Below, piece by piece: positions 1 through 7,532 of a stretch of DNA of 27,305 nt. Position 1 is the stretch's first letter, and each line of letters starts with the position of its first letter. The notes under the pieces were generated by a model. That model saw only the letters and a list, made by a program, of their open reading frames with translations, searched no databases and had not been told where the DNA came from. The DNA comes from Scatosoma sp045533485 (GTDB lineage: Bacteria > Bacillota > Clostridia > Christensenellales > Borkfalkiaceae). The stretch lies in contig JAZSHX010000036.1 of assembly GCA_045533485.1 (NCBI GenBank), forward strand, positions 1-27,305, given 5' to 3'. A program made the position numbers and the translations under genes.

Positions 1-35
1 ATTCTTCTATCAAAACCTTCAAATCTAATACTCAT
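1..35 (-). CDS. N-terminal fragment, probable GGGtGRT-family protein
   Basis: Only the first 11 codons (MSIRFEGFDRR) lie in the window; the gene runs off the left edge. The start is supported by a strong GGAGGT Shine-Dalgarno a few bases upstream. It begins 13 bp after the stop of the NifU-like gene at 48-752, so the two are almost certainly co-transcribed. The short N-terminus resembles the opening of GGGtGRT proteins (pattern xFESYERR), and that family is typically encoded right after a scaffold-like gene of this type. Identification rests on 11 residues plus context, so it is tentative; the existence of a translated start is more secure. Confidence 0.5.
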   Translation of the reverse strand, partial: MSIRFEGFDRR

Positions 36-47
36 AACGCACCTCCA

Positions 48-752
48 CTATTGAATTCTTGGATTAATCTTGTTAACTGCGTCTGCAAAACGGCCATAAG
101 TGCCAGTGCACTTCTTAAGTGCTTCTGCAGGATCAACGCCCTTAACAGTGATTTGTTCAAGCATTTGACCAAGACGGATGAATTCGTAACCGATAACTTC
201 GCCATCTTCATCAAGACCGATACGAGTTACGTAACCCTCTGCCATTTCAAGGTATCTAACGCCCTTTTGCAACGTGGAATACATCGTACCCACTTGCGAA
301 CGGTGGCCCTTACCCAAGTCTTCCAAGCCAGCGCCGATAGCAAGACCGTCGTCGGAGAAAGCCGATTGCGAACGACCGTATACGATTTGCAAGAACAATT
401 CTCTCATAGCCGTATTGATTGCGTCGCAAACAAGGTCGGTGTTCAACGCTTCCAAAGGCGTTTTACCGGGCAAAATTTCCGCAGCCATTGCCGCAGAGTG
501 CGTCATACCGGAACAACCGATCGTTTCCACAAGCGCTTCTTGAATGATGCCTTGCTTGATGTTCAAGCTGAGCTTACAAGCGCCTTGTTGGGGTGCGCAC
601 CAGCCGATACCGTGCGTGAAACCGCTGATGTCTTTAATTTCTTTTGCATGAATCCACTTGCCTTCTTCGGGAATAGCAGCGTTTTCGTGACGTGCAACGC
701 CTGCGCCTTTCGCAACACAGAACATTTGCGCAACATCTTGTGATATTGTCAT
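48..752 (-). CDS. NifU-like iron-sulfur scaffold family protein (GGGtGRT partner)
   Basis: A 234-residue protein. The start was placed at the ATG at 752 (MTISQDVAQ) because GGAGG lies just upstream; the longer open frame to 842 has no ribosome site. It resembles the NifU/IscU scaffold fold: a cysteine in GWCAPQQGACK, then GCSGMTHSAAMAAEILPGKT, which parallels the NifU GCxxxxxS...GKTxxEAL signature. These cysteines would be the Fe-S or metal ligands. In Clostridia, proteins of this type are encoded next to a GGGtGRT protein, and the adjacent partial gene fits. A sigma-A promoter at 857-885 would give a leader of about 98 nt. The exact function of the pair is not known to me; the assignment as an Fe-S scaffold relative is from motif and context. 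Confidence 0.75.
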   Translation of the reverse strand: MTISQDVAQMFCVAKGAGVARHENAAIPEEGKWIHAKEIKDISGFTHGIGWCAPQQGACKLSLNIKQGIIQEALVETIGCSGMTHSAAMAAEILPGKTPLEALNTDLVCDAINTAMRELFLQIVYGRSQSAFSDDGLAIGAGLEDLGKGHRSQVGTMYSTLQKGVRYLEMAEGYVTRIGLDEDGEVIGYEFIRLGQMLEQITVKGVDPAEALKKCTGTYGRFADAVNKINPRIQ

Positions 753-856
753 TGTGAAATTCCTCCAAATATTTTTTCCTAAATTAAATCGTCTTACAAA
801 ATCGGCTTTTTTTGGTTTTACCGCGCGAAAATAACCGAACATAGTTCGACAAGCTA

Positions 857-885
857 ATTATAGCATATATTTGAAGAAATTTCAA
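857..885 (-). promoter_or_regulatory. Sigma-A promoter for the NifU-like gene
   Basis: On the minus strand, TTGAAA (880-885) and TATAAT (857-862) are separated by exactly 17 bp. The expected transcription start is near 850, leaving a leader of about 98 nt before the ATG at 752. The leader has only a small CGAAC/GTTCG hairpin and a Shine-Dalgarno. Confidence 0.7.
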
Positions 886-934
886 CCATACGACAGCATT
901 TTTCCGTGCTTTTTTGGAAAAAATTATAAAAAAG

Positions 935-1636
935 TTACTCCAAAAAATCTTCCGCGTGCAATTTTTGACGCAATTTTTCAATCGCTTGTTTTTCAATGCG
1001 CGATATGTAGGAACGGGAAATTTTCATCACCGTCGCCACTTCTCTTTGCGGCAAGGGTATTCCCCCTTTTAAGGCGTAACGCAAACATAAAATCGTATAT
1101 TCCCTTTCGCTTAAAATGCGCTTAATTTGTTTTAAGAGTTTTTCTCTTTGAATAGAGCGTTCCACGCTTTCAAACACGCAATCTTCCTTTTCAAACAGCA
1201 AATCCATTAGGGTGAGTTCGTTTCCGTCCTTATCCGTGCCTACGGGTTCGGAAAGTGAAAGCGTGTTTTTATGCTTTTTATTTGCACGAATAAGCATCAA
1301 AATTTCGTTTTCGATACATCTAGCCGTATATGTCGCAAGCGACGTGCCATGCGTAGGCGAATAGGTATTGATCGCTTTAATGAGCCCGATGCTGCCTACC
1401 GAAATCAAATCGTCCGTTTCCGCAACGCCCGTGTATTTTTTTACAATATGCGCAACCAAACGCATATTGTGTTTTACAAGCGTATCCTTTGCCGTCTTAT
1501 CGCCCTGCATTGCAAGCGCAAGATAACGTTCTTCGTCTTCTTTTGATAACGGTTTAGGAAATGCGTTTTTGTTGCCAAGCGTGCCCGTAAAAAATACAAT
1601 TTTACCAAGTATCGTCCAAATAAATTCTAAAAACAT
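935..1636 (-). CDS. sigK: RNA polymerase sporulation sigma factor, pro-sigma-K
   Basis: A 233-residue sigma-70 family protein that matches sigma-K closely. It has a hydrophobic N-terminal pro-sequence of about 20 residues before NKNAFPKPLS, the sigma-K processing landmark. Region 2 follows (NMRLVAHIVKKY, DLISVGSIGLIKAI, LATYTARCIENEILM), then region 4 with a C-terminal helix-turn-helix (SRSYISRIEKQAIEKL). Sigma-K directs late mother-cell transcription during endospore formation, and in known systems the pro-sequence is removed by SpoIVFB. The gene is intact, with no skin-type interruption. AAGGAG sits 5 bp before the ATG. A sigma-E-like promoter lies at 1665-1694. No convincing terminator follows; the sequence after the stop is AT-rich with only a weak hairpin. 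Confidence 0.92.
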   Translation of the reverse strand: MFLEFIWTILGKIVFFTGTLGNKNAFPKPLSKEDEERYLALAMQGDKTAKDTLVKHNMRLVAHIVKKYTGVAETDDLISVGSIGLIKAINTYSPTHGTSLATYTARCIENEILMLIRANKKHKNTLSLSEPVGTDKDGNELTLMDLLFEKEDCVFESVERSIQREKLLKQIKRILSEREYTILCLRYALKGGIPLPQREVATVMKISRSYISRIEKQAIEKLRQKLHAEDFLE

Positions 1637-1664
1637 ACGCGCTCCTTATATGATGCATTTGTTT

Positions 1665-1694
1665 ATCGTATGTTTTTCATAGTTTGTACTATTC
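1665..1694 (-). promoter_or_regulatory. Candidate sigma-E-type promoter for sigK
   Basis: On the minus strand, GAATAGT (1688-1694) and CATACGAT (1665-1672) are 15 bp apart. This is close to the Bacillus sigma-E consensus (KMATATT, 13-15 bp, CATACAAT), with one mismatch in each box. Sigma-E drives sigK in known sporulators, so the match makes biological sense. No sigma-A promoter is evident in the same gap. Confidence 0.45.
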
Positions 1695-1708
1695 AATATT
1701 TTTCACAT

Positions 1709-1733
1709 AAAAAAATCGGGCGTATTGCCCGAT
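1709..1733 (-). terminator. Rho-independent terminator of rnpB
   Basis: On the minus strand, ATCGGGC (1733-1727) pairs with GCCCGAT (1721-1715) around a 5-nt loop and is followed by a run of seven T (1715-1709). It lies 14 bp past the 3' end of the RNase P RNA. Confidence 0.85.
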
Positions 1734-1746
1734 GCGCTTATAAAGG

Positions 1747-2098
1747 GATTTGAGAGTGGTCTGTAAGCCGAGTTCTGTCGTGTACGGTCATTTATCTAGA
1801 CTTATCGTCACCGATAAGTTCAAGCGATGTTCACGGTATTCCATCGGACGGACAGCCCTATTGATGGATACCCAATCTTGCAGCGGGTGGGGTTTACATG
1901 GCATACTACGTTACCGCAGTATCGGTGAGCTCTTACCTCGCCTTTCCATCCTTACAGGGCTTGCGCCCTGCGGTTTATTTCTGTTGCACTATCCTTAAAG
2001 TCACCTTCACCTGACGTTATCAGGCACCCTGTCCTGTGCTGCTCGGACTTTCCTCATGGCTATCAAGTAGCCCCGCGACCGTATAACCATCTCAAATC
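1747..2098 (-). ncRNA. rnpB: RNase P RNA, class A-like
   Basis: This is the catalytic RNA of ribonuclease P, which matures tRNA 5' ends. On the minus strand it carries the conserved P4 strand GAGGAAAGTCCGAGC near the 5' end and the partner region ACAGAACTCGGCTTA near the 3' end. The termini pair as P1: GATTTGAGATGGT against ACCACTCTCAAATC, with one bulged base. Length is about 352 nt, normal for the bacterial RNA. It has its own extended -10 promoter (2105-2133) and an intrinsic terminator. The open frame on the opposite strand inside it (1750-1998) is a shadow. Confidence 0.95.
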
Positions 2099-2104
2099 TA
2101 TTGT

Positions 2105-2133
2105 ATTATACCACTTTCTTTGAAAAATTGCAC
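2105..2133 (-). promoter_or_regulatory. Promoter of rnpB (extended -10)
   Basis: On the minus strand there is TGG followed by TATAAT (2105-2110), an extended -10 element, with a weak -35 (GTGCAA, 2128-2133) 17 bp upstream. The start would fall at about 2099, matching the 5' end of the RNA inferred from P1 pairing. Confidence 0.65.
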
Positions 2134-2141
2134 CTATTCTC

Positions 2142-2170
2142 TTGCTTTTTTTTAAAAAAAATAGTAAAAT
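2142..2170 (+). promoter_or_regulatory. Candidate promoter for pyruvate kinase
   Basis: TTGCTT (2142-2147), a 17-bp A/T tract and TAAAAT (2165-2170) lie about 55 bp before the pyk start. The region is very AT-rich, so a chance match is possible. It is divergent from the rnpB promoter about 10 bp away. Confidence 0.45.
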
Positions 2171-2225
2171 AGATTTGATTTTTTTGCTTTTTTACTAAAC
2201 GGCAAATTTTACTTGGAGTTTTATT

Positions 2226-3632
2226 ATGAAAAAAACAAAAATTATTGCGACTATCGGTCCTGCAAGCAATAATAGGCAAACGATTACTGCTTTAACGCAA
2301 GCAGGCTGCGACGTTGTGCGCTTAAACTTTTCGCACGGCACGCACGAAACGCACCGCAAAACCATTGAAATCATCAAACAGGTTCGTCAAGAAAAGAACA
2401 TACCCCTGCCCATTTTGTTGGACACGAAGGGCCCTGAATTTCGTATCGGCACTTTTGAAAACGGCAGCGTTACGTTAAAAGAAGGCGATAGCTTTACCTT
2501 TACGACGCGCGGCGTTATCGGCGACGCTACGTGTGTAAGCGTTTCTTTTAAGGAAATTTGCGACAATCTTGTTGCAGGCGATAAAATCCTTTTGAACAAC
2601 GGACTTGTCGTTTTTAAGGTAAATAGCGTAACGCAAACGGACGTCAAATGCGTGGTGGAAATCGGCGGCGTGATTTCCGATAAAAAATCTATGTTTTTCC
2701 CCGATAAGCAGCTCACGACCACCTTTCTTTCCGAAGCGGATAAAAGGGATATTTTGTTCGGCATTGAGCAAGACGTCGACTTTATCGCCCTTTCCTTTGT
2801 TTCCAAAGCGCAAGACGTGCTGGACGTGAAAAACTTTTTAGCGGAAAACGGCGGCGCGCATATCGACGTGATTGCTAAAATCGAAAACCGCGCAGGCGTG
2901 AATAATTTGCTTGAAATTATCCCCGTTTGTAACGGCATTATGGTAGCGCGCGGTGATTTGGGCGTAGAAATCCCCTTTGAAGAATTGCCCGATATTCAAA
3001 AATATATCATCAATCAATGCCGCATACACGGCAAACGCGTCATTACGGCAACGGAAATGCTGGAATCGATGATTTACAATCCCCGACCTACACGTGCGGA
3101 AATTTCCGACGTTGCAAACGCCGTATACGACGGCACTTCGGCGGTTATGCTTTCGGGGGAAACAGCGGCAGGTAAATTCCCTGTCGAATCGGTTGCCGCC
3201 ATGGCAAAAATCGTAGAACGCGCGGAAAATCACGTGGAATATATCCAAAACATTGACAAATTTTCCATAAAAAATTCGTCGGAAGCACTTTCGCACTCCG
3301 CAGCCACGCTTGCCAAGGATTTGAACGCGAAAGCCATCGTTGTTTGCACTCGTACGGGTGCTACCGCGCGTATGGTTTCCCGTTTCCGCCCGAATATCAA
3401 TATCATCGGCTTGACTACCGATTTGTACGCGTATAGAAAGTTGGCACTTAGCTGGGGCGTACTCCCTGCACTTGCGGAAGAATATTCTTCGATTGATATT
3501 TTGTTCTATTTCGCAAAACAAACGGCATTAAAGAGCGGTTTAGCAAAGAAAGGCGACGCGATTGTCGTTACGGGCGGTCCGCCCGACGGTCAAAGCGGAA
3601 ATTCCAGCTTGATTAGCGTTGAAACAATATAA
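2226..3632 (+). CDS. pyk: Pyruvate kinase
   Basis: A 468-residue enzyme that converts phosphoenolpyruvate and ADP to pyruvate and ATP, the last step of glycolysis, in the cytosol. The N-terminal barrel strand KTKIIATIGPAS is followed by NFSHG (residues 34-38) and DTKGPEFR (66-73). The lid B domain spans about 70-170. Active-site motifs are AKIENRAG (K218, E220), ARGDLGVEIP (241-250) and TATEMLESM (274-282), with NPRPTRAEISDVANAV after them. The C-terminal effector domain is complete, and there is no extra PEP-utilising domain, so this is the short form. TTGGAG lies 7 bp before the ATG. A terminator follows at 3643. It stands alone, convergent with the glycan locus. Confidence 0.97.
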   Translation: MKKTKIIATIGPASNNRQTITALTQAGCDVVRLNFSHGTHETHRKTIEIIKQVRQEKNIPLPILLDTKGPEFRIGTFENGSVTLKEGDSFTFTTRGVIGDATCVSVSFKEICDNLVAGDKILLNNGLVVFKVNSVTQTDVKCVVEIGGVISDKKSMFFPDKQLTTTFLSEADKRDILFGIEQDVDFIALSFVSKAQDVLDVKNFLAENGGAHIDVIAKIENRAGVNNLLEIIPVCNGIMVARGDLGVEIPFEELPDIQKYIINQCRIHGKRVITATEMLESMIYNPRPTRAEISDVANAVYDGTSAVMLSGETAAGKFPVESVAAMAKIVERAENHVEYIQNIDKFSIKNSSEALSHSAATLAKDLNAKAIVVCTRTGATARMVSRFRPNINIIGLTTDLYAYRKLALSWGVLPALAEEYSSIDILFYFAKQTALKSGLAKKGDAIVVTGGPPDGQSGNSSLISVETI

Positions 3633-3642
3633 AATAAAAAAT

Positions 3643-3669
3643 GGATAGGCAAACACCTATCCTTTTTTT
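3643..3669. terminator. Two-way intrinsic terminator
   Basis: GGATAGG (3643-3649) pairs with CCTATCC (3656-3662) around a 6-nt loop. On the plus strand seven T follow, ending pyk. On the minus strand the same hairpin is followed by ATTTTTTATTTTA, so it can also end the tRNA-like RNA at 3671-3761. Confidence 0.85.
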
Positions 3670-3670
3670 G

Positions 3671-3761
3671 TGGCGCAGAGAAAGGGATTTGAACCAAAAA
3701 TGGCACTTTTGACCCCCTTATAAATAAAGGGTTGTAGCGATTATTCGCCTATTTCTCGCCA
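3671..3761 (-). ncRNA. Degenerate tRNA or tRNA-like RNA
   Basis: Read on the minus strand, this 91-nt stretch has several tRNA traits. The ends TGGCG and CGCCA pair and finish in CCA. A D-like hairpin GCGA/TCGC (3748-3737) is followed by an anticodon-like stem CCCTT/AAGGG with a 7-nt loop (3731-3715). A T-loop-like GGTTCAAATCC precedes the 3' end. But the T-stem does not pair, the acceptor stem is interrupted after 5 bp, and the loop base equivalent to U33 is A, so no anticodon can be assigned. It is flanked downstream by a terminator. It may be a tRNA pseudogene or a non-decoding tRNA-like RNA. Confidence 0.4.
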
Positions 3762-3796
3762 GTTTGTTTATTTATTGCATGTTCCTACATTATTAT

Positions 3797-3833
3797 ATAT
3801 AAGGGGAAAACCAAAATGGTTTTCCCCTTATAT
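3797..3833. terminator. 17-bp perfect hairpin at the convergent junction
   Basis: The arms 3797-3813 and 3817-3833 are perfectly complementary, with a 3-nt loop and a GGGGAAAACC core. U-tracts on either side are weak (TATTATTTAC on plus, TATATAATAAT on minus). It sits about 80 bp past the last gene of the minus-strand array and is the only strong stop or 3'-protecting structure there. The rest of 3834-3913 shows nothing recognisable. Confidence 0.6.
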
Positions 3834-3913
3834 TATTTACTTTTTCAAATGATTTACGTAGAGTTTTCACTTTGCGGTTGTATAAAATGAAATATCGTTC
3901 AAAGGAAAAAAAC

Positions 3914-5473
3914 TTAGTCTGTCTCAACAAAAACAGTTAAATACGATTTATCCAACACAATTGTGTTTTTTGCGATTTTTACTGTGTTTTGCGCGCTGAA
4001 CAATCCCTTGTTATTTGTGTGTCGAACATAAAACGGAAACGCTGAAGATGATATGTCTATCCGTAATTTTTCACCCTTTTTCACCACGAAAGCGTGTTCA
4101 TCAAAAGAAAAATCCATTTCTATTTCTTCGTTCTGTTTATAATTAATGCAGAAATTTGAAATTTGGTTGATATCGTCACGCAAACCATAGTATCCTTCTT
4201 CTTTGACAAGACTTATGCGCACGTAAAAACAAGTATCTTCACAGTCAGATTTCACGCAAAGTTTTGCTTTCATCTTGCCTTTTATAAAGGTATCTTCCTC
4301 AAATACAGGCGTATATACGCTGACAATATCATATCTAGAATTCGGCTCGTCTTGCCAAGCGTTTCCGCCAAAATTCGCCGACAGACCTCCCTTAAATGTT
4401 GCTGGTGCATACGGATTATATACGTACGTTTTTTCGCCTGTTCCAAGCACAAACGTCTTTCCCTTCGTGGGTTGCTTAAAATTGTCCGTTTGCCATTCGC
4501 CGCCGAATACTTTATAATAAGTGATTTTGCCTTGCTCCACAAACGATTTTTCATTGTTACGAATGGCGTTCAGCCATTTCGCTTGATAATCACCAAACTT
4601 TTCAAAAAGGGTTGCATTTTCAAACTGAATAGGTTGACTATTTGGATTGCAGCCGTGATCGTAAGGGTGAATGATAAGTGCGGACTTTGCTTTCGTTTGC
4701 TCATCCAACCCATTCCACATATCGAACACACCGCCCGTATAAAGGTCATAAAATCCCGTGGTCAATAAAATAGGTATATTGGCGTGCTTGATAGCATCAT
4801 GTGCCTCACCGCCTCCGTATCTTGTTTGCCAAAACTCATCGTTTTTGTTTGGATGGCGTAATATCTCATCAAAATCTTCCGCACGTTCCCCAAATACTAT
4901 TTTGGAGAAGTCGGAAAGTGGCAACATGTTATACGTTTCGGTTGCATAATTTTTGGCGGGAATGCTCTTCTTTTTGTACATATTGACATACCAACCGCCG
5001 TGCAAGCCCATTTTATAAAAGCCGTTACGATAATTACAATTATACCGTTCGCAGTCTTGCACGTTGAACACCGCGCCTTTTATATCGTCCGCAAACGGCG
5101 CTGTTACAAAATGTACGGACGAAGTATAACTAGTACCGCACAAATAAATTTCGCCGTTGTAAAAAGGTTGTTCGCGTACCCATTGTTGCAAAGCAAGCCC
5201 GTCTTCGCGTTCATAAATATACGGCACGTAATCCCCGTTGCTTTTACCGCGACCGCGACAGTGTTGATAAACAACCGCATATCCGTTTTTAATAAACGAT
5301 TTATGGGCTTCAACCATACGCACAACGATTTCATTTTCCGCTAATTCTTCTGCATAATCCACATAAGGCGAACGAAAAATGACCGTAGGAAAGTTGCCTT
5401 TTTCTTCAGGCAAGCAAACCGCTGTAAAAAGCTTTGCGTTTTCTACTTGTAAATATTGAAAAAAATTTCTCAT
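3914..5473 (-). CDS. CocE/NonD family (S15-type) serine hydrolase
   Basis: A 519-residue alpha/beta hydrolase of the X-Pro dipeptidyl-peptidase/cocaine-esterase superfamily. The nucleophile elbow is GTSYTS (Ser115). The acid is probably Asp243 in TTGFYDLYTGG and the base His273 in IHPYDHG, so the triad looks complete. The usual elbow is GxSYxG; here the last position is Ser. The C-terminal part, from about 350, is the jelly-roll domain of the family. No signal peptide is visible, so it should be cytosolic. It is the last gene of the array, 62 bp after the second GH78-like gene. In a glycan locus it more likely removes ester groups than cleaves peptides, but the substrate cannot be read from sequence. 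Confidence 0.82.
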   Translation of the reverse strand: MRNFFQYLQVENAKLFTAVCLPEEKGNFPTVIFRSPYVDYAEELAENEIVVRMVEAHKSFIKNGYAVVYQHCRGRGKSNGDYVPYIYEREDGLALQQWVREQPFYNGEIYLCGTSYTSSVHFVTAPFADDIKGAVFNVQDCERYNCNYRNGFYKMGLHGGWYVNMYKKKSIPAKNYATETYNMLPLSDFSKIVFGERAEDFDEILRHPNKNDEFWQTRYGGGEAHDAIKHANIPILLTTGFYDLYTGGVFDMWNGLDEQTKAKSALIIHPYDHGCNPNSQPIQFENATLFEKFGDYQAKWLNAIRNNEKSFVEQGKITYYKVFGGEWQTDNFKQPTKGKTFVLGTGEKTYVYNPYAPATFKGGLSANFGGNAWQDEPNSRYDIVSVYTPVFEEDTFIKGKMKAKLCVKSDCEDTCFYVRISLVKEEGYYGLRDDINQISNFCINYKQNEEIEMDFSFDEHAFVVKKGEKLRIDISSSAFPFYVRHTNNKGLFSAQNTVKIAKNTIVLDKSYLTVFVETD

Positions 5474-5535
5474 TACATGAAACCTCTTCGATTCTCTATG
5501 ACGCGCTTCATTTTACTAATACATTGTGTTCTTTC

Positions 5536-7500
5536 TTAAATTTCAATGACAATCGGCTTGTTTTCAACCAGCGGGTACGATTGCCCAGCCCAAATAAGCG
5601 TGCCGCCGCGTTTAGTAGATATTACAAAAAGTCGTTCCTTGTTGAGTTTAACCGTAACAATACCACCATTTACAGGAACGCTGCCGTTAATTTCGTTTAA
5701 CCCTCCAAGCTGAGGTTTAACGGTAAAGGTATCATAACCGCAGGACGTTGCGAACACCCCAAGGTAATACCGCCCAAAAAGATAAATCGGTCCTGCTCCC
5801 CACGCATGGCAAAGTGACTTTTCGTATTTGCCGCCGTACATCGCGTAATGCTCTATTCCGTTCTTTTCAGGATGATATTCTTCCCAAATGGTAGTTGCGC
5901 CAAGTTCTATCATACCACCCCAATAAGATTGCAGCATCGCTTCAACCGTCTCCCATTCTCCAAGTTTTGCCAAACAATCAAGTTCATAGCCCTCAAAATA
6001 AGGGGTGGTTATTTTTGTTATTTGTTCATTTTTCAAAACGTTTTCAAGAATACTTTTTGCCTGTACTTCAGTTGCAATATCATACATAACCGCAAAAATA
6101 TTCGCATGACGAGTGACGTGATTACCGCCTGATTGATAGCTATCAATATAAGCGCCTTTTTCTTCGTTCCAATAATATTGATTTATCCTATCTATAAGCG
6201 CATTACATTTTTGAAGCAACGTAACAGAATCCCCAAGCGCAAGTTCCTTTTCCAAGTACGCCATCGCCTTGTAAGATGCCGCAAGCAGCATTTGCTCAGC
6301 ACACACTGCACCGCATTTATCAATCGGCGACCAATCGATAAACGTCCAGTCGTCCGGCGCGCCTTCGATAAAACCGTCTTCATTCAAACGAGTTTCGCAA
6401 AACTTAAGCAACTCATTTGCCATAGGATATATGCGAGATAGAAATTCTTTGTCACCGTAGGTTATATAATGTTCATGGAGCATAATAATCCAAAGTAAGC
6501 TATAATCCATGATTGTGTTAATATGTTGTTCAATCGGAAGCTTACCAATAAGCCCTATGAGCGTTCTTTGATCAATTTCTTTGTCAGCAAACAAATAACG
6601 GTTGATTTTTGCACTTTGATAAGCGTCACCCGACCAAACCCATCTATCTCTTTTTATTCCGTCAAGATACCCTTCCCTACAATTCAAATGGAACGTATAG
6701 GAAGCTTTCTTATATATTTCATTAAAAAGGTCGTTATCACAGTTAAAATCACCTTTGATTTCCAGCGGAAGATACTCATAGTCTGCCGAAACGCAAGCCG
6801 TTTTTGTTGCTCCTGTAAGATAAACAAACCTAAATGCTCTTTGACGTAAACGGTAAATCTCGCTACCTTGTACTTTATCCAAAAGATAGCTGTACGCCGT
6901 GTCAAGCGCTTCTTCTCGACTCTCCCCGTAAAAAACGCCCAACTCCTCGTTTTTGCAAACGCCGGTTATATTCAAATAACCAAACAACTCCGTTCCAAAA
7001 TCGTAAAGGACACCGTTTTTATCCACTTCTTTTGATACAGGTAATACGTTTTTATAGGCAAAAGGAAATACTTCGGGATTTTGATCTACACTGCAAAAAT
7101 GCGCGTTATAGCCAACGGGTGAAAAATCCCCGGCAAAGTGATTTGCCGTCCAACTTTTATCGCTTGGGCAAACGTTGCTTTCAACAAAAAGCGCAGGAAG
7201 TCCTCCTCCATTGGAAACAAGCACTTCTACTCTATGGTTTCCGGGAGTAAGTTCTATGCGTATACCAGCGCGATGGCGCACACCGTCTATAGCGACATGA
7301 CCTTCGCCGTTGATATGACAAATAAGATACCCGCCGTTACCGTCGATGATTTTTCTAAACCTAACAGATACGTAAGGCGTGGATATTTTCCAAAAAGGCG
7401 GACGATGATAACCTTGCTCCTCACGCTTTAAATGAACATTCATCAAATGATAAAATTCATAGTCGCCAAAATGCCATATCCAATAACTCTTATTTTGCAT
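5536..7500 (-). CDS. GH78-like alpha-L-rhamnosidase family protein
   Basis: A 654-residue protein with N-terminal beta domains (about 1-250), an alpha/alpha-barrel catalytic region (about 255-575) and a C-terminal beta-sandwich. The family hallmark appears as DGIKRDRWVWSGD (280-292), and the second acidic site as TTIWEEYHPEK (Glu540 likely). CHAWGAGP (564-571) follows, as usual in this family. GH78 enzymes remove alpha-L-rhamnose by inversion. Compared with the common DCPxRE motif, an Asp (285) replaces the Glu, so specificity or mechanism details may differ. There is no signal peptide, so the substrate is probably an imported oligosaccharide or glycoside. The RBS is AAAGGG about 8 bp before the ATG. 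It lies 32 bp after the metallo-hydrolase gene. Confidence 0.85.
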   Translation of the reverse strand: MQNKSYWIWHFGDYEFYHLMNVHLKREEQGYHRPPFWKISTPYVSVRFRKIIDGNGGYLICHINGEGHVAIDGVRHRAGIRIELTPGNHRVEVLVSNGGGLPALFVESNVCPSDKSWTANHFAGDFSPVGYNAHFCSVDQNPEVFPFAYKNVLPVSKEVDKNGVLYDFGTELFGYLNITGVCKNEELGVFYGESREEALDTAYSYLLDKVQGSEIYRLRQRAFRFVYLTGATKTACVSADYEYLPLEIKGDFNCDNDLFNEIYKKASYTFHLNCREGYLDGIKRDRWVWSGDAYQSAKINRYLFADKEIDQRTLIGLIGKLPIEQHINTIMDYSLLWIIMLHEHYITYGDKEFLSRIYPMANELLKFCETRLNEDGFIEGAPDDWTFIDWSPIDKCGAVCAEQMLLAASYKAMAYLEKELALGDSVTLLQKCNALIDRINQYYWNEEKGAYIDSYQSGGNHVTRHANIFAVMYDIATEVQAKSILENVLKNEQITKITTPYFEGYELDCLAKLGEWETVEAMLQSYWGGMIELGATTIWEEYHPEKNGIEHYAMYGGKYEKSLCHAWGAGPIYLFGRYYLGVFATSCGYDTFTVKPQLGGLNEINGSVPVNGGIVTVKLNKERLFVISTKRGGTLIWAGQSYPLVENKPIVIEI

Positions 7501-7532
7501 ATTTTACACCCTTTCAAACAAACAATTCCGTT

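Noticed and set aside
51..743. 230-residue open frame opposite the NifU-like gene
   Set aside because: Shadow of the minus-strand gene: no RBS, no family pattern, and the minus frame has clear motifs and a promoter.
886..934. Terminator downstream of sigK
   Set aside because: The TTTTTCC/GGAAAAA pairing is weak and no U-tract follows it.
1750..1998. 82-residue open frame on the plus strand
   Set aside because: It lies wholly antisense to the RNase P RNA, whose conserved core and terminal helix explain the sequence.
3671..3761. Functional tRNA (including selenocysteine tRNA)
   Set aside because: T-stem and acceptor pairing fail, position 33 is not U, and no UCA is placed in the anticodon loop.
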